Below, in pieces: positions 43,261-52,010 of a stretch of DNA of 64,000 bases. The DNA comes from Marinobacter sp. X15-166B. Lineage in GTDB: Bacteria > Pseudomonadota > Gammaproteobacteria > Pseudomonadales > Oleiphilaceae. The position numbers and the translations under genes are program-made. How positions within the stretch are numbered: position 1 is the first letter of the stretch; each line of letters opens with the position of its first letter. Location of the stretch: positions 3,068,247 through 3,132,246 of the forward strand of contig NZ_MEIY01000001.1 in NCBI RefSeq assembly GCF_001752365.1, written 5' to 3'. Under the pieces are notes generated by a model. That model searched no databases. It saw only the letters and a list, made by a program, of their open reading frames with translations, and was not told the DNA's origin.

Positions 43261-44118
43261 CTATGCAATTGGTTGGTTCGCGAGGGCCGTCAGTTCAACC
43301 TGGTGGACCACCAGTGCTTCCTGGGTAATGGCCAGTTTCTCCTGCTGGACGTGACCAAGTATGCTCGTCAGTTCAGGGCTTTTGGCAAGACGGAGAGCTC
43401 GAAGGAGCTGTTTGTGTTGCTCGTAAAAACTGACCCGCTTGTTGATCGTGGTACTTTCCGAGAGGTTTTGCCAGGTTTTCGGAAGGATGATGGAACCGCG
43501 ACCGAAGGTAAGTGCCATCTCAATGCCAGCCGGATCAAAATCGAAAAACAACGCTAATCTATCCGCCGGTTGCGCCCGTGCAAGGGCATTCGCTAATTTA
43601 GCGTCATCACCGTGCCCTCTGTAAACTAACACGGCGTCGTTCCAGGGATAGGGCAATGTGATGCGGTGGGGCTGAGTCATCAGACTACCGTTTTCGATCA
43701 CCACCAGGTTACGGTCAGCTAGTTCGTCTGTTCTGATAACATCCTGAGTTACCCCTAGAAAAGCAAAGGGCGGCAGCTTGAAGTCGCCAGAAGCAAGCGG
43801 CAAGGTGGCGTTCCCGGTTGTGGCAAGCAGCAAACTTTGTCCGAAGACTGATCCGCGGGCCAATTTTTCATCGGCCGTTAACTCAACCTGCGATAAGCGA
43901 TCGGCTTGCTGCCCATCAACGTACGGATCCAGACCCAGGGTGCGCACGCAGTGCTGGCGTAAACGTTCGATGTCATCCTCGGTAAATTCGTAATTATGTC
44001 CTCGCCGCGCACCAATGCCTGTGACATCAACAATTTCCGTCCAGATGGCCCCACGTTTTACATGTTTTGCTTCTCTAACGATCAGGGCGCGGATGGCGTT
44101 GTAATGTTTTCTATTCAT
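43261..44118 (-). CDS. Toprim-domain protein, JetD/MksG-like (Wadjet nuclease subunit)
   Basis: 285 aa from the ATG at 44118, which overlaps the jetA-like gene by 8 nt; the frame runs 40 codons further up without support. The N-terminal 60 residues look like a winged helix (IWTEIVDVTGIGARRGHNYEF). The C-terminal half has the Toprim pattern: a glutamate in RNLVVIENGSL, VYRGHGDD, then LALFFDFDPAGIEMAL with the DxD metal site, as in topoisomerase VI and JetD nucleases. It is shorter than usual JetD proteins and I do not see the common DUF2220 ending. Last gene of a four-gene operon. Family placement is inference from fold motifs plus context. Confidence 0.72.
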   Translation of the reverse strand: MNRKHYNAIRALIVREAKHVKRGAIWTEIVDVTGIGARRGHNYEFTEDDIERLRQHCVRTLGLDPYVDGQQADRLSQVELTADEKLARGSVFGQSLLLATTGNATLPLASGDFKLPPFAFLGVTQDVIRTDELADRNLVVIENGSLMTQPHRITLPYPWNDAVLVYRGHGDDAKLANALARAQPADRLALFFDFDPAGIEMALTFGRGSIILPKTWQNLSESTTINKRVSFYEQHKQLLRALRLAKSPELTSILGHVQQEKLAITQEALVVHQVELTALANQPIA

Positions 44119-45355
44119 GGGAACGCTGACGCAGAATAATGTCGTGGATCTGGTCATTGCCCTCGTAAAGCTCGCTGCGGACGCCGACAAATTCAACGTC
44201 GAGCTTGTTTCGGCTGGTTGCAGACAGAGAATCCACACCGGCCGCTATAGAGTGCAGCCAGATGACCGGATCGAGATCGGGTAGGTGCGCACGCTTGATC
44301 TTGCGGGCGCTGATTACCAGGCCGGTCATTTCGCCGGTGGTCAGGGTTTCGAGCAGTTCGTCCACCGCCAGGTCCATGGGGTCACTGACCTCTTCGATGC
44401 TTTCACTGTCCAGATCCTGAGTGATCTCAACTGCTTCAAACCCGATATCGGTGTCCGGTGAGCGGGGCCGGTCACGACGGATACTCGCTGCGATTTCTGC
44501 GGCGATTTCGTCCTGACGAAAATCGGTCAGGTCGTTGTACGCCACTAAGGCCATGGGCCGACTTTGATTCAGGGCGTCCGGACATCGATCCAGGGTCAGA
44601 TCGTCGATGGACGGCAGGTAACCCGGGTTGTTGGCAAAGTGAGCGTGCAGTGCGCCCAGCATGCGGTTCAGCCGCTGATCCTCCCGCAGGCGAACCAGCA
44701 TCTTGCGCAGTTGATTCAATGCGAAGGCGAGGGTTGTCTGGGATTTTTCCAACTCTGCCTGCAAATGCTTCAGCAACAGACGCTTCAGGAAAGTGTTCTG
44801 GCCCGCATATTCCACCAGGTCTTCAATCCTGAAGGTGTCGAACAGTTGGTTGAGGTTGCCGGCCTGCTGAATGACTTTTTCGTTTTCCCGAATGCGCAGC
44901 GCAGGGTCAGTTACATAGGAGAACCCGCTGTTGATGTACGCAAAAAAACCACTGGTGGCGGTCGCCATGTCGTCCATTATTTCGTGCATCAATTCACGAA
45001 TTTCCTGCTCCAGACGGTCGCGATCCCGGTAAGCTCCGGTGCGCAGGGTTTCCTGGTAATCCTCAAAACGATCCTGCAGCTGCTTCCACAGCTCGGCGAT
45101 GTGTTCGTTGGCCATTTGCCGGCGATACGACTGAGTCACCTGGTCCAGCAACCGGATCACCGGGTTTTTGAGCTGAAACCCTTCGGTCTCATCCAGGCGC
45201 CACAGCAAGCGATGCCTGTTGAGGGATCTGATCACCGTACTGTTGGCGTCGCTATCGTCCAGGCAATTGCCGTTGCCGAGGTAAGCATCGATGATCGGGT
45301 CAGCGTAATTGGCCAATGCTTTAAGGGCCGCTCGGGCATCGTCTTTCTGGGCCAT
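44111..45355 (-). CDS. MukF/kleisin-like protein, JetA-like
   Basis: 414 aa, start overlapping the preceding stop by one base (TGATG). A winged-helix-like N-terminus (STVIRSLNRHRLLWRLDETEG) is followed by long helices (MANEHIAELWKQLQDRFEDY, RDRLEQEIRELMHEIMDD) and a more acidic C-terminal part. Size and layout fit the kleisin subunit (JetA/MksF) of a MukBEF-like condensin, which would bridge the ATPase heads. Sequence identity to known JetA cannot be judged by eye; the call rests on helix pattern and on position between the MukE-like and Toprim genes. Confidence 0.65.
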   Translation of the reverse strand: MAQKDDARAALKALANYADPIIDAYLGNGNCLDDSDANSTVIRSLNRHRLLWRLDETEGFQLKNPVIRLLDQVTQSYRRQMANEHIAELWKQLQDRFEDYQETLRTGAYRDRDRLEQEIRELMHEIMDDMATATSGFFAYINSGFSYVTDPALRIRENEKVIQQAGNLNQLFDTFRIEDLVEYAGQNTFLKRLLLKHLQAELEKSQTTLAFALNQLRKMLVRLREDQRLNRMLGALHAHFANNPGYLPSIDDLTLDRCPDALNQSRPMALVAYNDLTDFRQDEIAAEIAASIRRDRPRSPDTDIGFEAVEITQDLDSESIEEVSDPMDLAVDELLETLTTGEMTGLVISARKIKRAHLPDLDPVIWLHSIAAGVDSLSATSRNKLDVEFVGVRSELYEGNDQIHDIILRQRSHE

Positions 45356-46002
45356 CAGTGCATACTCATCTGAACGTCTTCGGATTCGGTTTCCAGCTGT
45401 TCATGTTGTTGGATAAAGCCCATCACGTCGTAGAGCCAACTCCACTTGCCGGTGGCCTTATAGACGGTACCGGTGCCACTCTGGCGCTCCAGATAACCGT
45501 GCTCCACCAGCCGTGTCATGATGTGACCCAACTGGCCCTTCGCGGTGGAGTTCTGGCTTTTGAACAGGCCCCGTTCGGTGATTGTGGCCAGGTTCTGTGC
45601 CAGATCCGGCGCCTGTTCTATTTTTTTCAGCAGGTCGGCCTCCGACAGATAATCGCCGGGAATCAACGGGCGATCGTGGGTGCCGGCATTGCGGCTCAGC
45701 CGCAGCCAGCCCACCAGCGCTTCCAGGTGGTTGGCGACTTCGCTGAACTGGTGACGCACCGAGTCGCGGGCCCCCGGTGTGTCCAGATCAATGTACGCAC
45801 ACAACCAGGCGTCCTGGCTTCCGGTCATCCGTGCCCGGCGGTTCAGACGACTCAGAAACTCATTCACCTTGTCCACGTTACCCGGGATCATGAGGTAGTT
45901 GTACAGCGATTCGTAACGGATCGAGCACAAGATTTCACCTTCAAGAAGGGCGGTAACCACTTGTTCAAACAGTGTGTTTCCAGGTGCGGAGTTAGCCGGC
46001 AT
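45355..46002 (-). CDS. MukE-like protein, JetB-like
   Basis: 215 aa. It begins in the middle region of the operon, overlapping the ATPase gene by 11 nt. ALLEGEILCSIRYESLYNYLM and a C-terminal winged helix (AKGQLGHIMTRLVEHGYLERQS followed by VYKATGKWSWLYDVM) match the two winged-helix domains of MukE/MksE/JetB proteins, which bind the kleisin and DNA. It is probably a dimer in the complex. The call is supported more by size, fold pattern and context than by a unique motif. Confidence 0.65.
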   Translation of the reverse strand: MPANSAPGNTLFEQVVTALLEGEILCSIRYESLYNYLMIPGNVDKVNEFLSRLNRRARMTGSQDAWLCAYIDLDTPGARDSVRHQFSEVANHLEALVGWLRLSRNAGTHDRPLIPGDYLSEADLLKKIEQAPDLAQNLATITERGLFKSQNSTAKGQLGHIMTRLVEHGYLERQSGTGTVYKATGKWSWLYDVMGFIQQHEQLETESEDVQMSMH

Positions 46003-49000
46003 GGGTGGGTGCCTCCTCTTGGGTCTGGCTCATCAAATATTCACGGATACCGCTGGTTGCGGGTGTCGGTGTGGCCACAAATTCCTGAATACGGCCCTTG
46101 TGGATCCGGAATTTGTTCTCAAAGAATTTTCGCAGGCCGCTGTCAAGGGTCGGGCAGGCGGATATCATGGTGAGGTTATGCTGCTCCAGCATATCCGCAA
46201 GCCGGGCGATATTGTTCTCGCTGAGGGTCCCCAGTTCGTCTACCGGCCAGGTAATGCGTACAGACTGGTCCGGGCACAGGTAGCGGGTCATGGACATGAA
46301 GATCGCCATAATAGCCAGATAGGTCAGGCCGGTGGAGCTGGCCGAGGCGAAGTCGTTATCGGTGCGAATGATGACATCCCGGTCGTTCTCCCGCATCTCT
46401 ATGGTCATATCGATCAGCGATGCGATGCTGGTACCGGCGTGGGCTGCCCGCAGGCCATCGTCGACCGCCCTGAACAGACGCAGCAGGTCCAGCGGGGGCA
46501 GTTCGTTGCGGTTCAGCAGTTTCCAGTCTTCCCACTCTTTTACAAACGCCTTGAGGGGCTCCCAGGCCTCATCGTCGTGGATTCTCGGGGTCAGTCTGAT
46601 ACGGATGTCCGACAAGGACTCGATGCGTTGATCTAGATTGATCTGGCGGCCCAGTTTGCGGGACACGGCCTCAACTTCTGCCACTACGACGCGCAGACTG
46701 CCGTAATAGTTTTCAAACCGGCTGGCCTCACTGATAAAGTTACCCACCAGGGTTTGCCGCAACATGGGAATCTCCACATCCAACAAGCCGCGAATGTCCG
46801 AAACCTGCTCGAGGTCAAAAGCTTCGGTACCTTCGATGCTGGCGTCATAACCCCGCATGATTTGTCGCTCACGGGTGCGCTTCTTCCAGGCCATGGCTAT
46901 CTGGGAACTGTCGTAGCGATTGATGATGGCCTTGGCGTCGCGGAACATTTTCAGCACCTGTCCACGTAACTTGTGCTGCGCCGCCAGGCGTTCCTGAAGG
47001 TCGTTGGTCAGCATCTCCAGATCCCCCGGAGCTGCACCGTCTGACTCGCCTAAATCTATTTTTTCCAATAAGTTACGAGCCAAACCTAAGCCGCTGTCCA
47101 GGTCGCGTGACTGGTTCTGACAGTAGCTTCGCTTGTCCCGCAATGCCTCCACGGCCGCTTTGTGCACACGCTCGTGCTCCCGCTGCTCACCGAGCAACTG
47201 GCCCAGTGAGCCTTTCAGGCTGGCAATGCGTGCCTGCAACTCTTCGATCCGCGGCCACTGCACCTGTTGCCAGCGTTTGAACCGGTCGATCTCATCCAGA
47301 TTGTCGGTGATGCTTTTGATTTCAGCCTGCAATGATGCCAGTCGCTTGCGCGCATCGCTGATCAGTTGCGGGTCAATGCCGGTGTCGCGGCAGGCCTGTT
47401 CATAGGCATCCTCGAGCCTGGCCAGTCTCTGCCGGTGTTGCTCGTCTGCCTCGATTTTGCTCTGGGTGCGGGCCTCCAGGTCAACCGTCAGATTTTGCTG
47501 ACTGTCTGCCCAGTGGGATTTCAACTCCAGCAACAGGGCCTGATGGTCACGGGTGATTTCCGCAACGCCCTCATCAGTCGCAACCGTATAGGCGGCCAAA
47601 TCACGGGTTTTGGACTCGAGTTCAGTCCGGGCTTTTGTCAGGGTGTCATCGACGGCCTTGCGGATGCGATCGCTGATAAGTTGCAACTCGCTTTGCGCCG
47701 CCTTCAGATTACGGTCGTGGCTGTTAAGGGCAATCTTCACCTGTTCCAGCTCGCGCTCACGATCCTGGAGCTGCTCGGTCGAGGTTTTGACGTCTTTCTC
47801 AATAGCTGTAACCGCGTGTTTGGCGACGCTGACTTCTTCATCCAGAGTCTGCAAGCGGCGCTGCAATTCGTCTTCGGCCAAGGCGTGTTGCGGAGCCGGT
47901 TCACCCTCGAGCTGCAACACCCAGCCGTACAGGGATGGTACCGCGGCGCTGGCCTGATATTCCGGAGCCAGGTCTTTCCGGTACAGCAGGTCAGGGCGAA
48001 CGACCTTGCCCAGCTTTGTGGCCCACTGAGGGTCCTGCTGACGGAGCTGCGACAACCAGGAGCCGTCTTCCGGATGCATAATCCGGCGGAGTTCGTCCCG
48101 GTTTTCGAGTCTGATCCGGTGCACGGCTTCGGCATCTTTCAGTGCGTCCAGAGCGTCTTGTCGGGCCTGGGCCGCCAGCCTCAGTTTGTGGCCACACTGC
48201 TCAATGTCTTCGCGGGTTTTGTCTCGTGCCCCGTGGGCCTGGGCCACTTTGGCTTCGGCCAGTTCCTGCTGCTCAACCTGGTGCTGGCTGGGGCCGATAT
48301 TGTTGATCACGGTTTCCAGCTCGATTACCCGATTCTGCAACAGTTCCCGGCCAGCCTGACGGGACTCTCTGAATTCGGCAATCTTATTGCCTAGATTTGC
48401 CTGCTCGGTCAACACGGTTCGTTCGTGCTTCTGTTCGGCCTCGGCCAAACGCTTTTCGGCTTTGGCGATCTCTTCCAGAAGCATCCCCCGACGCTGGTGG
48501 TGTTCGTCTTGCAGGCGGCGTTTCTCAGCTTCGTGCTGCTCGCGTATTTCGTTTTGCTGGCCACTCAATCGTTCGTACTCGATCTTCGCTTCGGCCTCGT
48601 TCGCCCGCAGTATGGCCAGATTGTCGGCCTTGCGGGCCAGCTCCGGGGTGCCGGACTGGTCGTAACGCTCCCGCTGGCTGTGCAGGTCGTCGTAATCAGC
48701 CTCGGTTTTTTCCAGATCAATGCGGGCGTCGGCAATGGCCCGTTTCAGCGCGCTCTGGCTGTCCTCATGGGCGTCTTGCAAGCGGATGATTTCGTTTTCG
48801 GTATCTCGGATTTCCTGTCGCAGGGCACTCAGACGCTCTTCTTCAAGCGCCACAGTTGCAGTCAGGGCGTGACCGAGACTCCGAATGTGGTTGTCGTTGG
48901 CCTGCCGCTGGCCATCCAGCACCAGGCATTCGCGCATTTTGTCGGTTTCTTTTTCAAAATCACTGACGCTGCTGATGTCGTTGATCAGGCCACGACTGTC

Positions 49001-49711
49001 GATGGCATTCGGGCGCTGGTGCAGATGGATGTGGTCAAACTGGGTATCACAGATCATTTCCTTGAAACTGCTCATCAACTGGCTTTTGTTCAGTACCACA
49101 TTGGTGAGCTTTTCGATGTGGGACATGTTGGAGTTGGCCGTACCCAGACCGAACTCTGCCGCCAGCGCCCGCATTTTTCGGGCCTCGGCGGCCTTTTGGG
49201 ATAACAGACGGGGATTGCGCTGAATGATGGCGCGGTAATCCTTGATGGTGCGAATCGGACCGGATACTGAAATGCCGGTGTCTGCGATGGCGTTGATAAC
49301 ATCGCCGGCACTGGTGCCGGAGCTCATCAGCACTTTTATGTTGTCGGAGAAAAAGGTGGCGGCCGCGGCACCTTTAACGAAACGATACCGGATCTGGCTG
49401 GTGTCGGTGGTTTGGTGGCGATACATGACCGCGCAGCAGAGGCCGTCGTCGCGCCGGTATTCGAAAATGATCAGGCTCTGGGGCGTCGGCAGGTAATACT
49501 CCAGAAACGACAGTTTGCCAGAGCCGCGGTTGATCAGCCGGTCATGCTCCTGCCCGTAAAAGGCCGGAATCAGAGCGAGGGTGGAGGTTTTCCCGGCGCC
49601 GTTTTCACCGCCCAGATGGGTGCGTGTGTTGCATGGAATGCTCACCGTTCGTCCGCTGACTTGCTTGAAACTGTGGTGAAGGATGATTTGTTCGAGACCG
49701 TAGCGTTCCAT
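45992..49711 (-). CDS. SMC-like ATPase of a condensin-type defence system, JetC/MksB-like
   Basis: 1239 aa. The N-terminal head has THLGGENGAGKTSTLALIP (Walker A, about residues 34-42). Two coiled-coil arms span about 270-480 and 620-900, with a globular hinge region between (about 540-620). The C-terminal head has the signature ASASSTGLTYLAIMAIF (about 1122) and Walker B VRITWPVDELGTLS (about 1155), then the H-like SACPTLD. This is the full SMC architecture, nearer to the JetC/DUF3584-type ATPases than to chromosomal SMC or MukB. First gene of a four-gene operon; start ATG at 49711 with an AAGG-type site. In Wadjet systems this motor extrudes plasmid loops before JetD cuts. Confidence 0.82.
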   Translation of the reverse strand: MERYGLEQIILHHSFKQVSGRTVSIPCNTRTHLGGENGAGKTSTLALIPAFYGQEHDRLINRGSGKLSFLEYYLPTPQSLIIFEYRRDDGLCCAVMYRHQTTDTSQIRYRFVKGAAAATFFSDNIKVLMSSGTSAGDVINAIADTGISVSGPIRTIKDYRAIIQRNPRLLSQKAAEARKMRALAAEFGLGTANSNMSHIEKLTNVVLNKSQLMSSFKEMICDTQFDHIHLHQRPNAIDSRGLINDISSVSDFEKETDKMRECLVLDGQRQANDNHIRSLGHALTATVALEEERLSALRQEIRDTENEIIRLQDAHEDSQSALKRAIADARIDLEKTEADYDDLHSQRERYDQSGTPELARKADNLAILRANEAEAKIEYERLSGQQNEIREQHEAEKRRLQDEHHQRRGMLLEEIAKAEKRLAEAEQKHERTVLTEQANLGNKIAEFRESRQAGRELLQNRVIELETVINNIGPSQHQVEQQELAEAKVAQAHGARDKTREDIEQCGHKLRLAAQARQDALDALKDAEAVHRIRLENRDELRRIMHPEDGSWLSQLRQQDPQWATKLGKVVRPDLLYRKDLAPEYQASAAVPSLYGWVLQLEGEPAPQHALAEDELQRRLQTLDEEVSVAKHAVTAIEKDVKTSTEQLQDRERELEQVKIALNSHDRNLKAAQSELQLISDRIRKAVDDTLTKARTELESKTRDLAAYTVATDEGVAEITRDHQALLLELKSHWADSQQNLTVDLEARTQSKIEADEQHRQRLARLEDAYEQACRDTGIDPQLISDARKRLASLQAEIKSITDNLDEIDRFKRWQQVQWPRIEELQARIASLKGSLGQLLGEQREHERVHKAAVEALRDKRSYCQNQSRDLDSGLGLARNLLEKIDLGESDGAAPGDLEMLTNDLQERLAAQHKLRGQVLKMFRDAKAIINRYDSSQIAMAWKKRTRERQIMRGYDASIEGTEAFDLEQVSDIRGLLDVEIPMLRQTLVGNFISEASRFENYYGSLRVVVAEVEAVSRKLGRQINLDQRIESLSDIRIRLTPRIHDDEAWEPLKAFVKEWEDWKLLNRNELPPLDLLRLFRAVDDGLRAAHAGTSIASLIDMTIEMRENDRDVIIRTDNDFASASSTGLTYLAIMAIFMSMTRYLCPDQSVRITWPVDELGTLSENNIARLADMLEQHNLTMISACPTLDSGLRKFFENKFRIHKGRIQEFVATPTPATSGIREYLMSQTQEEAPTHAG

Positions 49712-49805
49712 TAGATGCCTTTGTTGCCGACCATGAAAAGCGCACATGATACAACGGATTTGCCTGTTTCGCTGAGCGCCATATCTTCTGCTACCTTTGA
49801 ATTAG

Positions 49806-49825
49806 GCCTCGAATCGTTGCGAGGC
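49806..49825 (+). promoter_or_regulatory. hairpin in the leader of the divergent unknown gene
   Basis: GCCTCG (49806-49811) and CGAGGC (49820-49825) form a perfect 6-bp stem with an 8-nt loop immediately before the likely Shine-Dalgarno GCGAGGA and ATG at 49837. It could sequester the ribosome site or be an operator in the 125-bp divergent region. Confidence 0.3.
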
Positions 49826-49836
49826 GAGGATTGCTT

Positions 49837-50607
49837 ATGACCGCGCCCTCTGCTGGAGCCCGACATTACGTGCTGTTGCTGGTCCCGGGGTTGTTACAGG
49901 ACATGAAAAAACTGGGACTGCGAAAGATTGCCATGCAAACAGGCCTCAGCGAGCAAGAGGTCACCAATTTCTATTTTCAGACTGCTTCAATCATGCAATC
50001 GTTACCGGCGTCCCCGGAAGACATTGACCCAAAAGTGTGGCCTGCGTTGCTCGAGCGGGCAAGACTCATGACCCTGGTGGTGGGCGAGCTATCCCGGGAA
50101 GAATTGCTGCGGGCGAAAGAGCAGGCCATCCAGAATTTTTTACCGCAAGCCCGGCAAGAGGTGCAGAGCGAGTACAAGAAGCGCCTGGAACAGGGTGATC
50201 TTGATTTTCATCTCGCCGGTCTGGCCCGTGAAGAATCGCCATCCCATAAAGATGAAGACATCTGCATGGAAGCGATCCGGCTGGAGCGCGAGCAGTGTTA
50301 CGGTGCGCTGATGAAAATTGCCACCGAGTCACTGAACCCGCATCAGGCCTGCATCGTGAAAGACGCCAAAGCCCACGCCCGGGAACAGACGCTGGACGCA
50401 TCCAATGACCTGAGTTCCGTCGACTTGCTGGTGCATCTGGGGGCACTGCTGAGCTCGTTGCTTACGCTCCGCCACCACCCCGACCTGGTCGACCCGGATG
50501 GCGTGGTAGACCACGACATCGACCACGTTGTTATGGGCATGGGCAACATATTGTATCGTGGTGAGCTGGGCTTTGCCGCGCCGGTCACCGGGCGGATTAT
50601 AGGGTAA
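49837..50607 (+). CDS. hypothetical protein, divergent from the SMC-type operon
   Basis: 256 aa from the ATG at 49837 (GCGAGGA upstream). No signal peptide or clear membrane segment. Residues 20-45 (LGLRKIAMQTGLSEQEVTNF) look like a helix-turn-helix. The middle is helical and charged (REELLRAKEQAIQNFLPQARQEVQSEY), and the C-terminal part has LVHLGALLSSLL and HDIDHVVMGMGN. I do not recognise a family. It sits head to head with the SMC-type operon, 125 bp away, so it may regulate it or be an accessory, or it may be an unrelated chromosomal neighbour. It ends 11 nt inside the convergent MFS gene. Confidence 0.6.
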   Translation: MTAPSAGARHYVLLLVPGLLQDMKKLGLRKIAMQTGLSEQEVTNFYFQTASIMQSLPASPEDIDPKVWPALLERARLMTLVVGELSREELLRAKEQAIQNFLPQARQEVQSEYKKRLEQGDLDFHLAGLAREESPSHKDEDICMEAIRLEREQCYGALMKIATESLNPHQACIVKDAKAHAREQTLDASNDLSSVDLLVHLGALLSSLLTLRHHPDLVDPDGVVDHDIDHVVMGMGNILYRGELGFAAPVTGRIIG

Positions 50608-51805
50608 GTTGCGAGCCCGCCGCAGCTTCGTTATCGGGTTGCTGCTTCCAGGCAACAAAAAACACCAACAGGCCGGCAAGGGCGGTCGCGGCGCCGACGT
50701 AACCGGTGACCTGCCACCCCAGACCCGCATTGATGGCCATACCGCCTAACCAGGGTCCAAGTGCGTTGGCCAGATTGAACGCCCCATGGTGGGACGCCGC
50801 CGCCAGGGTCTGCGCGTCGCGGGCGACATCCATTAAATGGGTTTGCAGGGCGGGCCCCAACGCCACCATAAGGGCCACCAGAAAACAGATCAGCAACAGT
50901 GGCCCCAAAGTACCAGCGGCCAGTGGAAACAGCATCAACATGGCAGCTGCCCACAACAAAATCCAGCCCACACTCTGAAAATTCATACGGTCAAACAGCC
51001 AGCCGCCGAGGATGTTGCCCGCAAAACCTCCCAGGCCAAACACAAACAGCGCCACCGGAATCCACAGCGGATCAGCCCCGGTGACGTGCAACAAAGTAGG
51101 CGCCAGGTAGCTGAACACACAAAACATGCCGGCAAAGCCGATTGAGCCAATGGCTAATGGATACCAGATTTCCCGCCGGTTGAAGGCACGTAACTCATGG
51201 AACGCACTGTGACGGGGCTCGTCCCGATTCAGTGGCAGTGTAAAACCAATCAGCGCAGTGGTGAGCGTAGCCACTCCCCCCACAAACCAGAACGCGTAAC
51301 GCCAATCAATGTGTTGGCCGAGCAGGGTGGCCAATGGGTTGCCGAACAACAAGGCCAGCGCCAGCCCCATCATCACCAGGCTAACCGCTGTGGCACGCTG
51401 CCCGGCCGGTACCAACGACGCCGCCACCAGCGCCGCGACCCCAAAATAGGCCCCGTGGGGTAACCCGGCAATGAACCGATAAGCCAGCAGGGTGTCGTAA
51501 CTGGGTGCGAGGGCGCTGGCGAGGTTGCCAACTGCATAGAAACCCATCAGTGCAATCAGCAGGTGCTTGCGTAACAAACGCGCGCCAAACACCGCCAGCA
51601 GGGGGGCACCCACCACCACGCCCAGGGCGTAGGCGCTGATCAGGTGCCCCACCTGCGGTTCGGTGATGCCCAGATCCCGGGCCACATTGGGCATCAGCCC
51701 CATGATGGCAAATTCGCCGGTGCCAATGGCGAAGCCCCCCATGGCAAGCGAAAAAATGATCAACATGGCGCTGGTTGGTGCGCCCGAGGCAGCAGGTGTA
51801 GACAT
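50597..51805 (-). CDS. MFS transporter, AraJ/sugar-efflux-like
   Basis: 402 aa with 12 predicted membrane segments. AMGGFAIGTGEFAIMGLMPNVARDLGI at the start is the hallmark of the AraJ/YdhP/drug and sugar efflux branch of the major facilitator superfamily (DHA1). LPHGAYFGVAALVAASLVPAGQRA is also conserved there. Probably a proton-coupled exporter. The ORF extends upstream to 52174, but the hydrophobic domain and usual family start are at 51805. Confidence 0.88.
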   Translation of the reverse strand: MSTPAASGAPTSAMLIIFSLAMGGFAIGTGEFAIMGLMPNVARDLGITEPQVGHLISAYALGVVVGAPLLAVFGARLLRKHLLIALMGFYAVGNLASALAPSYDTLLAYRFIAGLPHGAYFGVAALVAASLVPAGQRATAVSLVMMGLALALLFGNPLATLLGQHIDWRYAFWFVGGVATLTTALIGFTLPLNRDEPRHSAFHELRAFNRREIWYPLAIGSIGFAGMFCVFSYLAPTLLHVTGADPLWIPVALFVFGLGGFAGNILGGWLFDRMNFQSVGWILLWAAAMLMLFPLAAGTLGPLLLICFLVALMVALGPALQTHLMDVARDAQTLAAASHHGAFNLANALGPWLGGMAINAGLGWQVTGYVGAATALAGLLVFFVAWKQQPDNEAAAGSQLTL

Positions 51806-52010
51806 GGCGTGTCGGACCCTTAAGACGGTGTGGATTACGAACCGCGCATTCTCAAGGTTGATGAGGAACCTACATATAAGAAGTTGTACGGGTGAATGTG
51901 CGCAACAGCGGCGAGAGCGCCGCCAATCCGTAACAAATGCAAGCCACGCGTGTCTATCAATAATTGGCAAGGTCTGTGTGACGTTATTTGGCTGCGTCGG
52001 GAGGTGAACA

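Noticed and set aside
43261..49711. Housekeeping MukBEF condensin
   Set aside because: MukBEF is mukF-mukE-mukB and has no Toprim partner; the ATPase is shorter than MukB, and the presence of a Toprim gene fits a Jet/Mks system better.
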